A DNA stretch of 64,000 nucleotides, taken from the NCBI GenBank assembly GCA_019746095.1, contig JAIESL010000031.1, forward strand, positions 1 through 64,000, written 5' to 3'. The notes under the pieces are model-generated. The model was not told the origin of the DNA, made no database searches, and worked only from the letters and a program-made list of their open reading frames with translations. Source of the DNA: Caulobacteraceae bacterium (GTDB lineage Bacteria; Pseudomonadota; Alphaproteobacteria; Caulobacterales; Caulobacteraceae). The stretch's first letter is position 1. Every line of letters begins with the position of its first letter. Positions 16,955 to 25,330 of this stretch are shown one piece after another. Made by a program: the position numbers and the translations under genes.

Positions 16955-17323
16955 TCAGCCGGCGCGCAGGCTTTCGAGATAGGCGATCAGGTCGTTGATC
17001 TCCCCGGGGCGCAGCTCGAACTGGGGCATGGCCGGATGGCCGGTCATGATGCCCTCGCCGAACGCCTCCTGCAGCTGGGCCGGGGGATAGAGGTCGGCGA
17101 TGTCGCGAAGGGGTGGTGCGGCGGGCAGGGGGCTGGTTCCGACCGGCCCGACGGCATGGCAGCCGCCGCAACGGGCGGAGGCCATCAGCCGACCGCGCTC
17201 AACCGAGGCAACACCGGGTTCCGGGGAGGCAAACGGTGGCGGGACCGACGCGGCAGACCCGGCAACGGCGCAGCCCGCGCAGGCCAGGGTCAGCAGGGCC
17301 GCCAGGGTTCGGGTCAGCAGCAT
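16955..17323 (-). CDS. monoheme c-type cytochrome
   Basis: A 122-residue periplasmic cytochrome c. The N-terminus is a signal sequence (LLTRTLAALLTLACAGCAVAG), the single heme motif is CGGCH (about residues 52-56), and the axial methionine is likely in MTGHPAMPQFEL, which fits class I cytochromes; the end INDLIAYLESL is the usual C-terminal helix. ATG 17323 has GGAG upstream. It diverges from a flavin/[2Fe-2S] reductase, cytochrome b and octaheme cytochrome set and may be their periplasmic electron acceptor; that link is inferred from position. Confidence 0.85.
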   Translation of the reverse strand: MLLTRTLAALLTLACAGCAVAGSAASVPPPFASPEPGVASVERGRLMASARCGGCHAVGPVGTSPLPAAPPLRDIADLYPPAQLQEAFGEGIMTGHPAMPQFELRPGEINDLIAYLESLRAG

Positions 17324-17661
17324 GACGGTCTCCTCGAACAAAGAGGCCCCACTCCGGGCCCGAACGACGCGATCGGGCGGGATTTTCACCCCGCCCGGAA
17401 AATCAATCCGGCAAGCTCGCCGCCCCCGGGAGGGAAGGGAGCGGCCCGGAGCCGGGTCGATTTCGCCGGTTGATAGAGGCCACGGTTCTGGTCGGGATGG
17501 ATTGCGCCAGAGCAAGGCGGTGACGCCCCGGATGAGCCATCTGGTTGATGACGTCCCCGGTGCCCCCGGCGCGCGTGAGATCAGGGCCCCGACGGACGAA
17601 CGGTGTCGGTGCTTGACCCCGGGTTCCCGATCCTCAGCCCCCTGGTGAATTCGCCCCAAGA
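17324..17661. other. divergent intergenic region of the redox cassette
   Basis: This 338-bp stretch separates the cytochrome c gene from the reductase gene and must hold both promoters. A perfect hairpin, CGGGCGGG (17374-17381) with CCCGCCCG (17390-17397), lies in the leader of the cytochrome gene. Two TTGAT half-sites occur (near 17470 and 17544), but no full FNR-type palindrome was found. No gene is visible. Confidence 0.4.
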
Positions 17662-18870
17662 ATGACCGCCCCCCAACTCCTCGGCTACATCGGCTGGGCG
17701 GCCCTGATCCAACTTGTCCTGTGGGGCGCTCTCGGGGTCTGGCTGAGCCGCCGCCGGAGGCTTCATCCTGCCTTGCCTGACGCCGCTCCACTCGTGGGCT
17801 GGCGGCCGTTCCGGGTCGTGCGGCGGGTGCTGGAAGATCCCGAAGGGTCCCAATGCTCCTTCTACCTCGCGCCGCTCGACGGCGAGCCCTTGCCGGATTT
17901 CCGGCCGGGGCAGTTTCTGACCGTGTCCGTCAACGTTGCCGGCGAGGGCCGGCCGGTGGTGCGGTGCTATTCGCTGTCGAGCCGGCCGGACCCCGGTGAG
18001 TTCCGGATCACGGTAAAGCGCGCCCTGTCTCCGCCGACGCGTCCTGACCTGCCGCCGGGCCTCTGTTCCGGCCATCTTCATGACCATGTCCAGGTCGGCG
18101 ACACCCTCGGGGTGCGCGGCCCGTCCGGTGCCTTCTGTCTGGATCCGGACCCCGACCTGCCGGTGATGCTGATCGCCGGCGGCGTCGGGATCACGCCCAT
18201 GGTCAGCATGCTGGGCTGGCTGGCCCAGGCCACGCCGCAACGTCGGGTGCATCTGGTCCAGGCGGTCCAGAACGGTGCGGTTCATGCCTTCCGGAGCGAG
18301 CTGGAGGCGGTGTTCCGATCCTGCCCGGCCTTCCACCAGACGGTCGTCTACGCCCGGCCGATGGCCGGGGATGTGTTGGGGCGGGACTATGACCGGGACG
18401 GCTATGTCGACCTGGCGCTGCTGCAGCCGATCCTCGATGGGCTGGGCCGCTGCGCCGTCTATGTCTGTGGCCCGGCACCGATGATGGAGGCCCTCGTCCC
18501 GGCGCTTCGGCTTGCCGGGGTGGCCGAGGCCGACCTCCACCATGAGGCCTTCGGCCCGGCCTCGGTCCCGCGTCCGGCCGGCCTGTCCTCCGAGGTCCCG
18601 GTCCATGGCGGCCTCGATCTGCCGGTCCGCTTTCTCCGGTCGGGACGGACCCTGGACTGGTCGGGCGAGGCCGGGAGCCTGCTCGATTTCGCCGAGAGCA
18701 ATGGTGTGGCCATCGACTCGGGCTGTCGCGCCGGTCAGTGCGGCAGTTGCGAGACCCGGCTGGTCTCGGGCGAGGTCCGGAACCTGCAAACGCCTGTCTG
18801 GGAGGTGGCTCCCGGCTATTGCCTTCCCTGCATCTGCACGCCGGCCTCGGCTGTGGAGCTTGACGCATGA
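17662..18870 (+). CDS. membrane-anchored FAD/NAD(P)H oxidoreductase with C-terminal [2Fe-2S] ferredoxin
   Basis: A 402-residue three-part protein: an N-terminal membrane anchor (about residues 8-28), a ferredoxin-NADP reductase-type core with the flavin motif RCYS (101-104), nucleotide motif GGVGITPM (173-180) and CGPAPMM (269-275), and a plant-type [2Fe-2S] domain with C355-x4-C360-x2-C363 and a late cysteine near 390. It should carry electrons from NAD(P)H through FAD to the iron-sulfur centre at the inner membrane. Its stop overlaps the start of the cytochrome b-like gene by 4 bp. Domain order resembles Hcr-type reductases, but the context differs. Confidence 0.85.
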   Translation: MTAPQLLGYIGWAALIQLVLWGALGVWLSRRRRLHPALPDAAPLVGWRPFRVVRRVLEDPEGSQCSFYLAPLDGEPLPDFRPGQFLTVSVNVAGEGRPVVRCYSLSSRPDPGEFRITVKRALSPPTRPDLPPGLCSGHLHDHVQVGDTLGVRGPSGAFCLDPDPDLPVMLIAGGVGITPMVSMLGWLAQATPQRRVHLVQAVQNGAVHAFRSELEAVFRSCPAFHQTVVYARPMAGDVLGRDYDRDGYVDLALLQPILDGLGRCAVYVCGPAPMMEALVPALRLAGVAEADLHHEAFGPASVPRPAGLSSEVPVHGGLDLPVRFLRSGRTLDWSGEAGSLLDFAESNGVAIDSGCRAGQCGSCETRLVSGEVRNLQTPVWEVAPGYCLPCICTPASAVELDA

Positions 18871-19454
18871 CCGGCTGGCGCGCCCATCTGATCAGCCGCG
18901 AAGTGCTGCCCTTCTATCTGGCGCTGTTGCTGCTCGGCGGCACGGCCCTTGTGCTGGACGGGCTGCTGCATGTCCTCGACCTGGTCTGGATCGGTCGCTG
19001 GCTGGGCATTCCGGGCGTGCTGCTGATCATCGGCTCGTTCGGCTACTCCCTGGCCCGTCGCAAATGGATCAAGGTCAGGTCGCCGGCCGGTCTGCTCCGG
19101 CTGCATGAGCGGATGGCCTGGGCCGGATCGTTGCTGATCCTTGTCCACGCCGGGGTGCATTTCAACGCCATCCTGGCCTGGCTGGCGGTGTGGGCGATGC
19201 TGATCAACATCGCCAGCGGCCTGACCGGGAAATTCCTGATGAAGCGGTCCCGGGCGCGGCTGGAGGAAACCCGGGCCCGGCTTCGGGCGCAGGGGCTGTC
19301 GGACGAGGCGCTGGAGGCCAGCCTGCACTGGGACAGCCTGACCTATGACGTCGTCCGCAAATGGCGGGTGGTCCACTATCCCGTCACCCTGGCCTTCGCC
19401 GTGCTGGCCCTGGCCCACATCCTGGCGGTCTTCTGGCACTGGAACTGGCGATGA
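18867..19454 (+). CDS. membrane cytochrome b-like protein
   Basis: A 195-residue membrane protein with about four transmembrane helices. Paired histidines in helices (LHERMAWAG, LVHAGVHF, VVHYPVTL, LAHILAVFWHW) fit bis-His heme b ligation across the bilayer. A charged loop (RARLEETRARLRAQ) lies between helices. It sits between the flavin/[2Fe-2S] reductase and an octaheme cytochrome c, overlapping both by 4 bp (ATGA), so it likely passes electrons from the cytoplasmic reductase to the periplasm. No named family is certain. Confidence 0.75.
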   Translation: MTGWRAHLISREVLPFYLALLLLGGTALVLDGLLHVLDLVWIGRWLGIPGVLLIIGSFGYSLARRKWIKVRSPAGLLRLHERMAWAGSLLILVHAGVHFNAILAWLAVWAMLINIASGLTGKFLMKRSRARLEETRARLRAQGLSDEALEASLHWDSLTYDVVRKWRVVHYPVTLAFAVLALAHILAVFWHWNWR

Positions 19455-20158
19455 AGCGGTCATGGATCCTGGCCATCATCGCGGCCAATCTGGGGGTGCT
19501 GATCGCGCTGGTCTTCCTCTATCCGGAAGCCATGATCGGGCCCGGCCGGCTCTCGCCAGGCCACGCCGATCCGCCGGTCGCCTGTGCCAGCTGCCACCTG
19601 CCGTTCCGGGGTGTCACGGGAGAGCGCTGTGTGACCTGCCACGCCGTCGCGACGATCGGGCTGAAGACCAGCGCGGGCGAACCGCTGGTACGAACCCGTT
19701 CCGGCCCGCCTTTCCATCAGGCCCTGAACACCCCGGACTGTCTGGCCTGCCACACGGGGCATGCCGGGCCCCTGCTCAGCCATCCGGCGCGGCCGCGCTT
19801 TTCCCATGACCTGCTCAAGGCTGAGGTCCGGCCGCGCTGTGAAACCTGTCATACGGCCCCGGCCAATGCCCTGCACAGGGGTGTACAGGGCAATTGTGCC
19901 GCCTGCCACACGCCGGCGGGCTGGACCCCGGCGACCTTCGATCATGAGCGCTTCTTTCCCCTGACCGGGCCGCACAATGTGCGCTGCGCGACCTGCCACA
20001 CCGGCGGTGACTTCAGCCGCTACACCTGTTTCGGCTGCCATGAGCATCGTCCGGCCGCCATACTGGCGGAACACCGGGAAGAGGGCATCAGCGACATCCG
20101 CGACTGCGCCCGCTGTCACCGGGCAGGGACCTCGTTCGAGGGCGGGGAGGACGATTGA
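19451..20158 (+). CDS. octaheme c-type cytochrome (cytochrome c3/c7-like)
   Basis: A 235-residue protein with an uncleaved or signal-type N-terminal helix (about residues 5-24) and eight CxxCH heme motifs: CASCH 45, CVTCH 60, CLACH 97, CETCH 130, CAACH 149, CATCH 179, CFGCH 193 and CARCH 219. Extra histidines fit bis-His ligation as in class III cytochromes. The start ATG 19451 overlaps the previous stop (ATGA). It would form a periplasmic electron wire fed by the membrane cytochrome b. No catalytic family (nitrite, tetrathionate, octaheme reductase) is recognised, and the protein is short for eight hemes. Confidence 0.9.
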   Translation: MKRSWILAIIAANLGVLIALVFLYPEAMIGPGRLSPGHADPPVACASCHLPFRGVTGERCVTCHAVATIGLKTSAGEPLVRTRSGPPFHQALNTPDCLACHTGHAGPLLSHPARPRFSHDLLKAEVRPRCETCHTAPANALHRGVQGNCAACHTPAGWTPATFDHERFFPLTGPHNVRCATCHTGGDFSRYTCFGCHEHRPAAILAEHREEGISDIRDCARCHRAGTSFEGGEDD

Positions 20159-20170
20159 GGATGCCGCGAC

Positions 20171-20971
20171 CTAGGCCAGGGCCTCGGCCACCCAGTCCGG
20201 CCGCACGATCGATACCCGCCGTCCGTCGACGCTCAGCGCTCCGTCGAGCCGGTCCAGGCGGACGCTGGCCATGGCCAGGCCGTCGATCCCGCTGAGCACC
20301 TGCCCGGCCCTGAGCTCACCGTTCAGGATCTCGGTGCCGAAGGGCGGGGGCGGCCCGTCGAAGGCGATCGGCAGCATCCGGGTCTTGATCGCGCCGCGCC
20401 GCTTCATGCGCGAGGTGGTTTCCTGGCCGACGAAGCAACCCTTGCGGAAGTCGATCCCGTTGAGCAGGTCGAAATTGGCCTCGATCGGATAGGTCTTGTC
20501 CGAGAGGGCGTCGGCGGTCGGGTCGGGGACGCCGAGGGACAGGCGGTGGGCCTGCCAGTCGCCCTCGGAGGCATCGGTGGCGATGTCCACACCACAGGCC
20601 CGTCCACCGAGGCCGACGAGCCGCGGGTCGGGCGTGAAACCTGCGGGCAGGTCGCCGCCCCACGCGGCGAACACCGGGCGGTCGTCCGCCTCGATCGTGA
20701 CCTGCGCCCGGAGTTTGTACATGGCGAGCCGCTGCAGCAGGGACTGGCGGTGGTCGGCGGCGACATCCAGCACGACGGCGTCGGCCTCGCCCCGCAGGAA
20801 CAGGTCGAACAGCAGCCGCCCGGGCGGTGACAACAGACCGCCGAACCGGAGCATGCCTGGTGCCAGGCTCTCGGTGTCCTGGGTCAGGAGATTGTGCAGG
20901 AAGGGACGGGCGTCGGGGCCTGACACCCGGATCAGGGCGCGGCTGTCGAGGTGGGTGATACGGGTGCTCAT
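20171..20971 (-). CDS. ygfZ: folate-binding YgfZ-family protein
   Basis: A 266-residue GcvT-like protein with the YgfZ signature KGCFVGQE (about residues 177-184). YgfZ binds tetrahydrofolate and helps maintain or repair iron-sulfur enzymes. ATG 20971 begins the conserved N-terminus (ITHLDSRALIRVSGPDA); the open frame further upstream runs antisense to the neighbouring glycosyltransferase. It is divergent from that gene and convergent with the octaheme cytochrome. Confidence 0.9.
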   Translation of the reverse strand: MSTRITHLDSRALIRVSGPDARPFLHNLLTQDTESLAPGMLRFGGLLSPPGRLLFDLFLRGEADAVVLDVAADHRQSLLQRLAMYKLRAQVTIEADDRPVFAAWGGDLPAGFTPDPRLVGLGGRACGVDIATDASEGDWQAHRLSLGVPDPTADALSDKTYPIEANFDLLNGIDFRKGCFVGQETTSRMKRRGAIKTRMLPIAFDGPPPPFGTEILNGELRAGQVLSGIDGLAMASVRLDRLDGALSVDGRRVSIVRPDWVAEALA

Positions 20972-21055
20972 ACCCTCTAGATAGGATGCGGCGCGGTCGT
21001 GAGCCATGCCTGCATGCCGTCTGCAGCGCGGAGAGAATCCGTATACGGTGCATCC

Positions 21056-22021
21056 ATGACGGGACGGTTCCCCATCCTCTATATCGCCGAGGCGGACGCG
21101 AGCGACGCGATCCTGTCGTCGGGCGTGCTTGCCTATATGGTCGAGGCCATGCCCCAGGCTGTGTTCACGGTGGTAGGCTCGCCGAAGAGTGCGCCGCTGT
21201 TTGCCGACACGCCGCGTCTGGACCGGCTGATCGTGCTGGAGCGTGACAGCCGGCTGGACTGGCTGGGGCTCTGGAACAAGGTGCGCGAGACCCGCTGGGG
21301 GCTGGTGGTCGACATGCGCGGCACCACCCTGTCCAGCAAGCTGAAGCGGCAGAAGCGGGCGGTGCGCGGGGCCTGGGAGGCCGGAGTCCATGCGGTCGAA
21401 CAGGCGGCGCGGGTGCTGCAGCTGGAGGAGGTTCCGGCCCCGAAACTGATTGTGTCGGAGGCGACCCGGGCGTCCGCCGACGCCCTGATCCCCGTGGAGG
21501 ATGCGCCTCTGCTGGCCATCGGGCCCGGTGCGGACTGGATGGGCAAGGTCTGGCCGTCCGAACGCTATGCCAAGGTCGCCGTCGCCCTGGTCGGTGACGG
21601 CGGGCCGCTGGAGGGCGGGCGGGTGATCGTCGTGGGCGACGAGAATGCCCGTGACACCGCTCATACCATCCGGCTGTCGCTGCCGCGAAACCGGGTGACC
21701 GAGCTGCAGGGACGACTGAATCCGCTGGAGACGGTCGCGGCCGTCAGCCGGGTGGCGCTCTATGTCGGGGCGGATACCATCTGGACCGATCTGGCGGTCG
21801 CGTCCGGTGTCCGGGTCGTGGCGGCCTTCGGGCCGTCGGATGAGGCCGAGCACGGGCCGTGGGGCGGGATCGCGGTGCGGGGGCCGCGCTCGGTCGATGA
21901 GTTTCGCAAGATCGATCCGAACCTGAACCAGGCGATCCAGCACATGAACGACCTGCCCGCCGATCGGGTGATCGCCGCGGCGAAGAAGCTGTTGGCCGGG
22001 CACACGCCGGGTAATGGCTGA
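21056..22021 (+). CDS. glycosyltransferase family 9 (heptosyltransferase-like)
   Basis: A 321-residue GT9-type protein. The C-terminal donor-binding half has GPGADWMGKVWPSERYAKVA and a later YVGADTIWTDLAVASGV segment typical of ADP-heptose:LPS heptosyltransferases. Such enzymes add sugars to lipopolysaccharide core at the inner face of the cytoplasmic membrane. ATG 21056 is taken because upstream residues are dissimilar. It is a single gene here, not in an LPS cluster, so the acceptor is unknown. Confidence 0.8.
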   Translation: MTGRFPILYIAEADASDAILSSGVLAYMVEAMPQAVFTVVGSPKSAPLFADTPRLDRLIVLERDSRLDWLGLWNKVRETRWGLVVDMRGTTLSSKLKRQKRAVRGAWEAGVHAVEQAARVLQLEEVPAPKLIVSEATRASADALIPVEDAPLLAIGPGADWMGKVWPSERYAKVAVALVGDGGPLEGGRVIVVGDENARDTAHTIRLSLPRNRVTELQGRLNPLETVAAVSRVALYVGADTIWTDLAVASGVRVVAAFGPSDEAEHGPWGGIAVRGPRSVDEFRKIDPNLNQAIQHMNDLPADRVIAAAKKLLAGHTPGNG

Positions 22022-22066
22022 CAGCCTGTGCCAGGCCGCAAATGCCCTCTCATCGGGCCGGCCGGT

Positions 22067-23017
22067 TCAGTTCTTGGGGACGCTGCTGTCCTGACGGCCG
22101 AGGCGGGCCATGACGGCGTCGCGGTAGGTGCGGCTGGCGACCAGTTCGGCCCCGCTGGCCATGGTCAGCTTCCATGAGCCGTCCGACAGCGACCGGGCCT
22201 CGCTGACGCGCGCCAGATTGACCAGGGTCGCCCGGTGGCTGCGGGCGAAGACCCGGCCGTCCAGGCGCGTCTCCAGCGCCTTCAGGGTTTCGCGGATCAG
22301 ACCCTCGCGGTCGGCCCAATGGACGACGACATAGTTACCTGCGGCGGCGAACCATTCGACCTCATCGAGCAGCACGGGTGCGCGACGGTTGCCGGTCATC
22401 ACCATCAGCCGCTCGGGCGGGCTGGAGGACCCGGACATGGCCTGCCGGGCAGTCGACAGGGCACCTTCAAGCGCGCGCGCGCGGGCCTCCGCTTCCACCG
22501 CCCGGCTGCGGTGCGCCGCCGCCGCACCGACCGCACAGATGGCGGTGTAGAGCAGGATGGATACCGGTATCCGGGCCAGAATCCGGGCGGGTGCTTCCGT
22601 CGGGCTTCCCACGCCGAAGGCGAGGTCCACGGCCACCGCGCCAAGGGCCGTGAGGGGGACGATCACCAAGCCGGCGACGGGCAGCGCCGCCAGCGCCCAG
22701 CGGCCGACACCAAAACGCCGGATCAGGATCCAGACCACTCCCGCGACCGGCAGCCAGACAGCGTAGGCGGCTCCCTGCCAAAGCAGGGACGTCGCGACAT
22801 CGAGCCGGCCGCCGTTCGCCGCGACCGCCTGCCGCGCGAACCAGGCGGCGCAGGCCGTGGTCATGGCGTAGCTGTAGGCCGTGAAGAGCCAGACCCACCC
22901 GGCGGTGGTGATCCGGCTCAGGTGACTGCCAGCGCGCGCCGCCGCCCCATGATGAGGACCGCGATCCAGATCATGGTCACGGTCTGGAACAGGACGGTCG
23001 GCCAGAGCTGGCTCCAT
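22067..23017 (-). CDS. membrane-anchored LytTR-family transcriptional regulator
   Basis: The C-terminal 100 residues are a LytTR DNA-binding domain (PVLLDEVEWFAAAGNYVVVHW, FARSHRATLVNLARV). Before it are about four transmembrane helices and a short coiled region, so this is a one-component membrane regulator. The start is uncertain: the first helix (AGWVWLFTAYSYAM) begins just after the stop of the upstream DUF2306 gene (22918), and no ATG, GTG or TTG lies there; only CTG fits. The ATG at 23017 would overlap the upstream gene by 100 bp. The upstream membrane gene is probably its partner. Confidence 0.8.
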   Translation of the reverse strand: MEPALADRPVPDRDHDLDRGPHHGAAARAGSHLSRITTAGWVWLFTAYSYAMTTACAAWFARQAVAANGGRLDVATSLLWQGAAYAVWLPVAGVVWILIRRFGVGRWALAALPVAGLVIVPLTALGAVAVDLAFGVGSPTEAPARILARIPVSILLYTAICAVGAAAAHRSRAVEAEARARALEGALSTARQAMSGSSSPPERLMVMTGNRRAPVLLDEVEWFAAAGNYVVVHWADREGLIRETLKALETRLDGRVFARSHRATLVNLARVSEARSLSDGSWKLTMASGAELVASRTYRDAVMARLGRQDSSVPKN

Positions 23018-23592
23018 GGGGTGGGCAGGAAGGTCAGGAAATTGCCGGAGAAGGCCGAGAGTGCTCCACCATAGGCCCCCAGCATCTTGGTCAGGTGCTC
23101 ATAGTTCCACAGGTTGGGCGAGAAGGGCCAGTCCGTGGGTCGGGCGAACCGCCAGAGGTCCCATCCGCCATAGGCCAGTGCGCCGTAGGCGAGGGCGGCT
23201 GACACTGCCGCCCGATCGCCCGTCTGACCTGTGACCACCAGGACCAGAACCCAGAGCCCGACACCAACGACCCCGAGGGTGACGATCCAGTCGAGCGCCT
23301 TCGCCCGGTCAGCGCGCCGCAGGTCGGGCCGCTTGCGACCCAGCACCCGGAGGCCCGAGAACAGGGCCATGGTCGCGGTAGCCGAGAGGGCGAGAAAATA
23401 GGGGCTGAAATGCAGGGCGGTCATCAGCCAGGCGCACGCCAGCAAGGTCGCCATCAGTACCGCGAAAACCCGTCCGGAAAGACGGTGCAGGCGCGAGCCC
23501 TTGCGGGTGAAGATCGGGGCCAGGCCGACGACACAGGCGGCGAGACCACAGCTGATGTGGAGAAACAGGGTGGGAGCGAAGACGGAGGTCAT
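22918..23592 (-). CDS. DUF2306-like membrane protein
   Basis: A 224-residue polytopic protein with about seven hydrophobic helices and the histidine-rich start LFLHISCGL, then RLHRLSGRVFA and ALHFSPY, which matches the DUF2306 type of small membrane proteins. It lies directly before, and partly overlaps, a membrane-anchored LytTR regulator, an arrangement seen for sensor or target membrane proteins of such regulators. Function is unknown. Confidence 0.7.
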   Translation of the reverse strand: MTSVFAPTLFLHISCGLAACVVGLAPIFTRKGSRLHRLSGRVFAVLMATLLACAWLMTALHFSPYFLALSATATMALFSGLRVLGRKRPDLRRADRAKALDWIVTLGVVGVGLWVLVLVVTGQTGDRAAVSAALAYGALAYGGWDLWRFARPTDWPFSPNLWNYEHLTKMLGAYGGALSAFSGNFLTFLPTPWSQLWPTVLFQTVTMIWIAVLIMGRRRALAVT

Positions 23593-23678
23593 GTCCGGAC
23601 GCTTCCGGTATCCCGGCCTTCACGCGACTCCGTTGGGGCCGGCGGCGGCTGGCGGGGACGAAATGCGGCGGAAAGGCT

Positions 23679-24605
23679 TCAGCGCGGCTGCAGGATAAAC
23701 CCCGCCACGTCCTCGACCACGCCCGGAGCGAGCGGCAGGGTCGGGTCGCTGTAGGTGGCGGTGTTGGCGGCGCGGTCGGCCGGCGCGATCTTCAGCAGGT
23801 GGTTGACCCCCTCCCAGATCACCAGGCGGGCGTCGGGACGGGCGGCGGCCAGGGCGTTGGCGTCGGTCAAGCCGACCTGGATGTCCGTGGTGCCCTGGCC
23901 GATCATGACCGGTCCCGGGTAGGCGGCGACCATGGCCGCGGGGTCCAGCGGCAGCCACGAGATCAGATAGGGCTGGACCGAGGGGCGGAACAGGGCGGCC
24001 AGCTGTGGCGGGACGTCGGTGACCGTGCGTCCGGCCTCGAGCTCGGCGAGGATGGCCACGGCCTGTCCCCGCAGGGGTTCGGGGGCGTTGGCCAGTTGCT
24101 CGCGCAGGACAGCACCGATAGGCCGGCCGGCACCGGCCAGCAGCACGAGGCCACAGATACCGTCGTCCCCGCCGGCCACAGCGGCCAGGGCGACCAGCGC
24201 CCCCTCACTGTGTCCGATCAGCCAGGCGCAGGGCTGGCCGGACTGGCGGGCGGCCTCGGCGGCCCAGGCGCGGGCGTCGTCGGCATAGTGGGTGAAGCGC
24301 AGGTCGGCCTCGACCCTGCCGGCGCCGGTGCTTTCGGCGACGCCCCGCTTGTCGGCCCGGATGGTGGCGATGCCCTGTTCGGCCAGACCCTCGGCGAGCA
24401 GGCGGTAGCTGGAGGATGAAACACCGAGCGGGCTGTTGCCGTTCCGGTCCGTCGGCCCGGAGCCGGCGATGATCACAGCCGCGGCACGGGTCGGCCCCGC
24501 CGGGGTGAGCAGGGTCCCGTGCAGGGGCGCGGGTTCTGACGGCAGGGTGACCGGGGTGGTGACGGGATCAGTCAGCAGGCTGGCGGCAAGGATGAGGCTG
24601 ATCAT
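23679..24605 (-). CDS. alpha/beta hydrolase (serine aminopeptidase/esterase-like)
   Basis: A 308-residue alpha/beta hydrolase with AGSGPTDRNGNSPLG near the oxyanion hole, the nucleophile elbow GHSEG (about residues 130-134) and a late VNHLLK His segment. The N-terminus is hydrophobic (ISLILAASLLTDP), suggesting export. It resembles the S9/S33 hydrolases often annotated as dienelactone hydrolase-like or peptidases. It is transcribed downstream of ktrA with a 53-bp gap; substrate is unknown. Confidence 0.8.
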   Translation of the reverse strand: MISLILAASLLTDPVTTPVTLPSEPAPLHGTLLTPAGPTRAAAVIIAGSGPTDRNGNSPLGVSSSSYRLLAEGLAEQGIATIRADKRGVAESTGAGRVEADLRFTHYADDARAWAAEAARQSGQPCAWLIGHSEGALVALAAVAGGDDGICGLVLLAGAGRPIGAVLREQLANAPEPLRGQAVAILAELEAGRTVTDVPPQLAALFRPSVQPYLISWLPLDPAAMVAAYPGPVMIGQGTTDIQVGLTDANALAAARPDARLVIWEGVNHLLKIAPADRAANTATYSDPTLPLAPGVVEDVAGFILQPR

Positions 24606-24658
24606 GGCAGGTCTCCGGACGTTGGGCCGGCCCTGCGGAAGGCCGGCGGGGTCACTGA

Positions 24659-25330
24659 CTAGGGCAGGGCCGCAAACCGCTCCACCTTTTGCGTCTGACC
24701 GGCGACGATCAGCAGATCGCCTTCGACCACAAGGGTGTCCGGTTTCGCATAGGTGAAGTCCTCGCGGGGCCGTTTCACGCCGACGACCGTGACCCCGAAC
24801 CTTGAACGGAGCTGGGACTCGCCGAGCGTCTTGCCGACCGCCTCGCGTGGCGGTCGGGTCTTCACGATCGCGAAGTCGTCGTCGAACTCGATGAAATCAA
24901 TCATCTTGCCGGTTACCAGATGGGCGACGCGTTTGCCCATGGCCACCTCCGGATAGACCACATGGTGGGCCCCCGTCCTCTCCAGGATCTTTCCGTGGTT
25001 GGCCGTGACCGCCTTGGCCCAGATGTCCGGCACGCCCAGTTCGCTCAGGGCCAGGACGGTCAGCACGCTGGCTTCGATATCGCTGCCGATCCCGACCACC
25101 GCATGTTGAAAGTCCGCGACACCGAGTTGCCGCAGGGCCTCGATGTCGCTGGAGTCCGCCTGCACCACATGGGTGAGGCGATCGGACCAGGATTGCACGA
25201 GGGTGAGGCTTTCCTCGATCGCCAGGACCTCATGGCCCAGTCGCGTCAGGCTCTCGGCGACAGCCCCGCCGAAACGGCCAAGGCCGACCACCACGACATT
25301 GTTCGGGATCTGATTTTTCGGTCTAGCCAA
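24659..25330 (-). CDS. ktrA: KtrA/TrkA-type potassium uptake regulator
   Basis: A 223-residue cytoplasmic RCK protein: RCK_N Rossmann core VVVVGLGRFGGAVAESL binding NAD or adenine nucleotides, followed by a RCK_C domain near residues 140-223. It gates the KtrB potassium channel-like transporter in the inner membrane. The start is a TTG at 25330 that overlaps the ktrB stop (TTGGCTAG), giving the usual KtrA length; the open frame upstream is antisense noise. The partner ktrB gene just before it is frameshifted, so whether the system works is unclear. Confidence 0.9.
   Translation of the reverse strand: MARPKNQIPNNVVVVGLGRFGGAVAESLTRLGHEVLAIEESLTLVQSWSDRLTHVVQADSSDIEALRQLGVADFQHAVVGIGSDIEASVLTVLALSELGVPDIWAKAVTANHGKILERTGAHHVVYPEVAMGKRVAHLVTGKMIDFIEFDDDFAIVKTRPPREAVGKTLGESQLRSRFGVTVVGVKRPREDFTYAKPDTLVVEGDLLIVAGQTQKVERFAALP

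Noticed and set aside
17470-17560. FNR-type operator before the redox cassette
   Set aside because: Only isolated TTGAT half-sites are present; the ATCAA half at the correct 4-bp spacing is missing.
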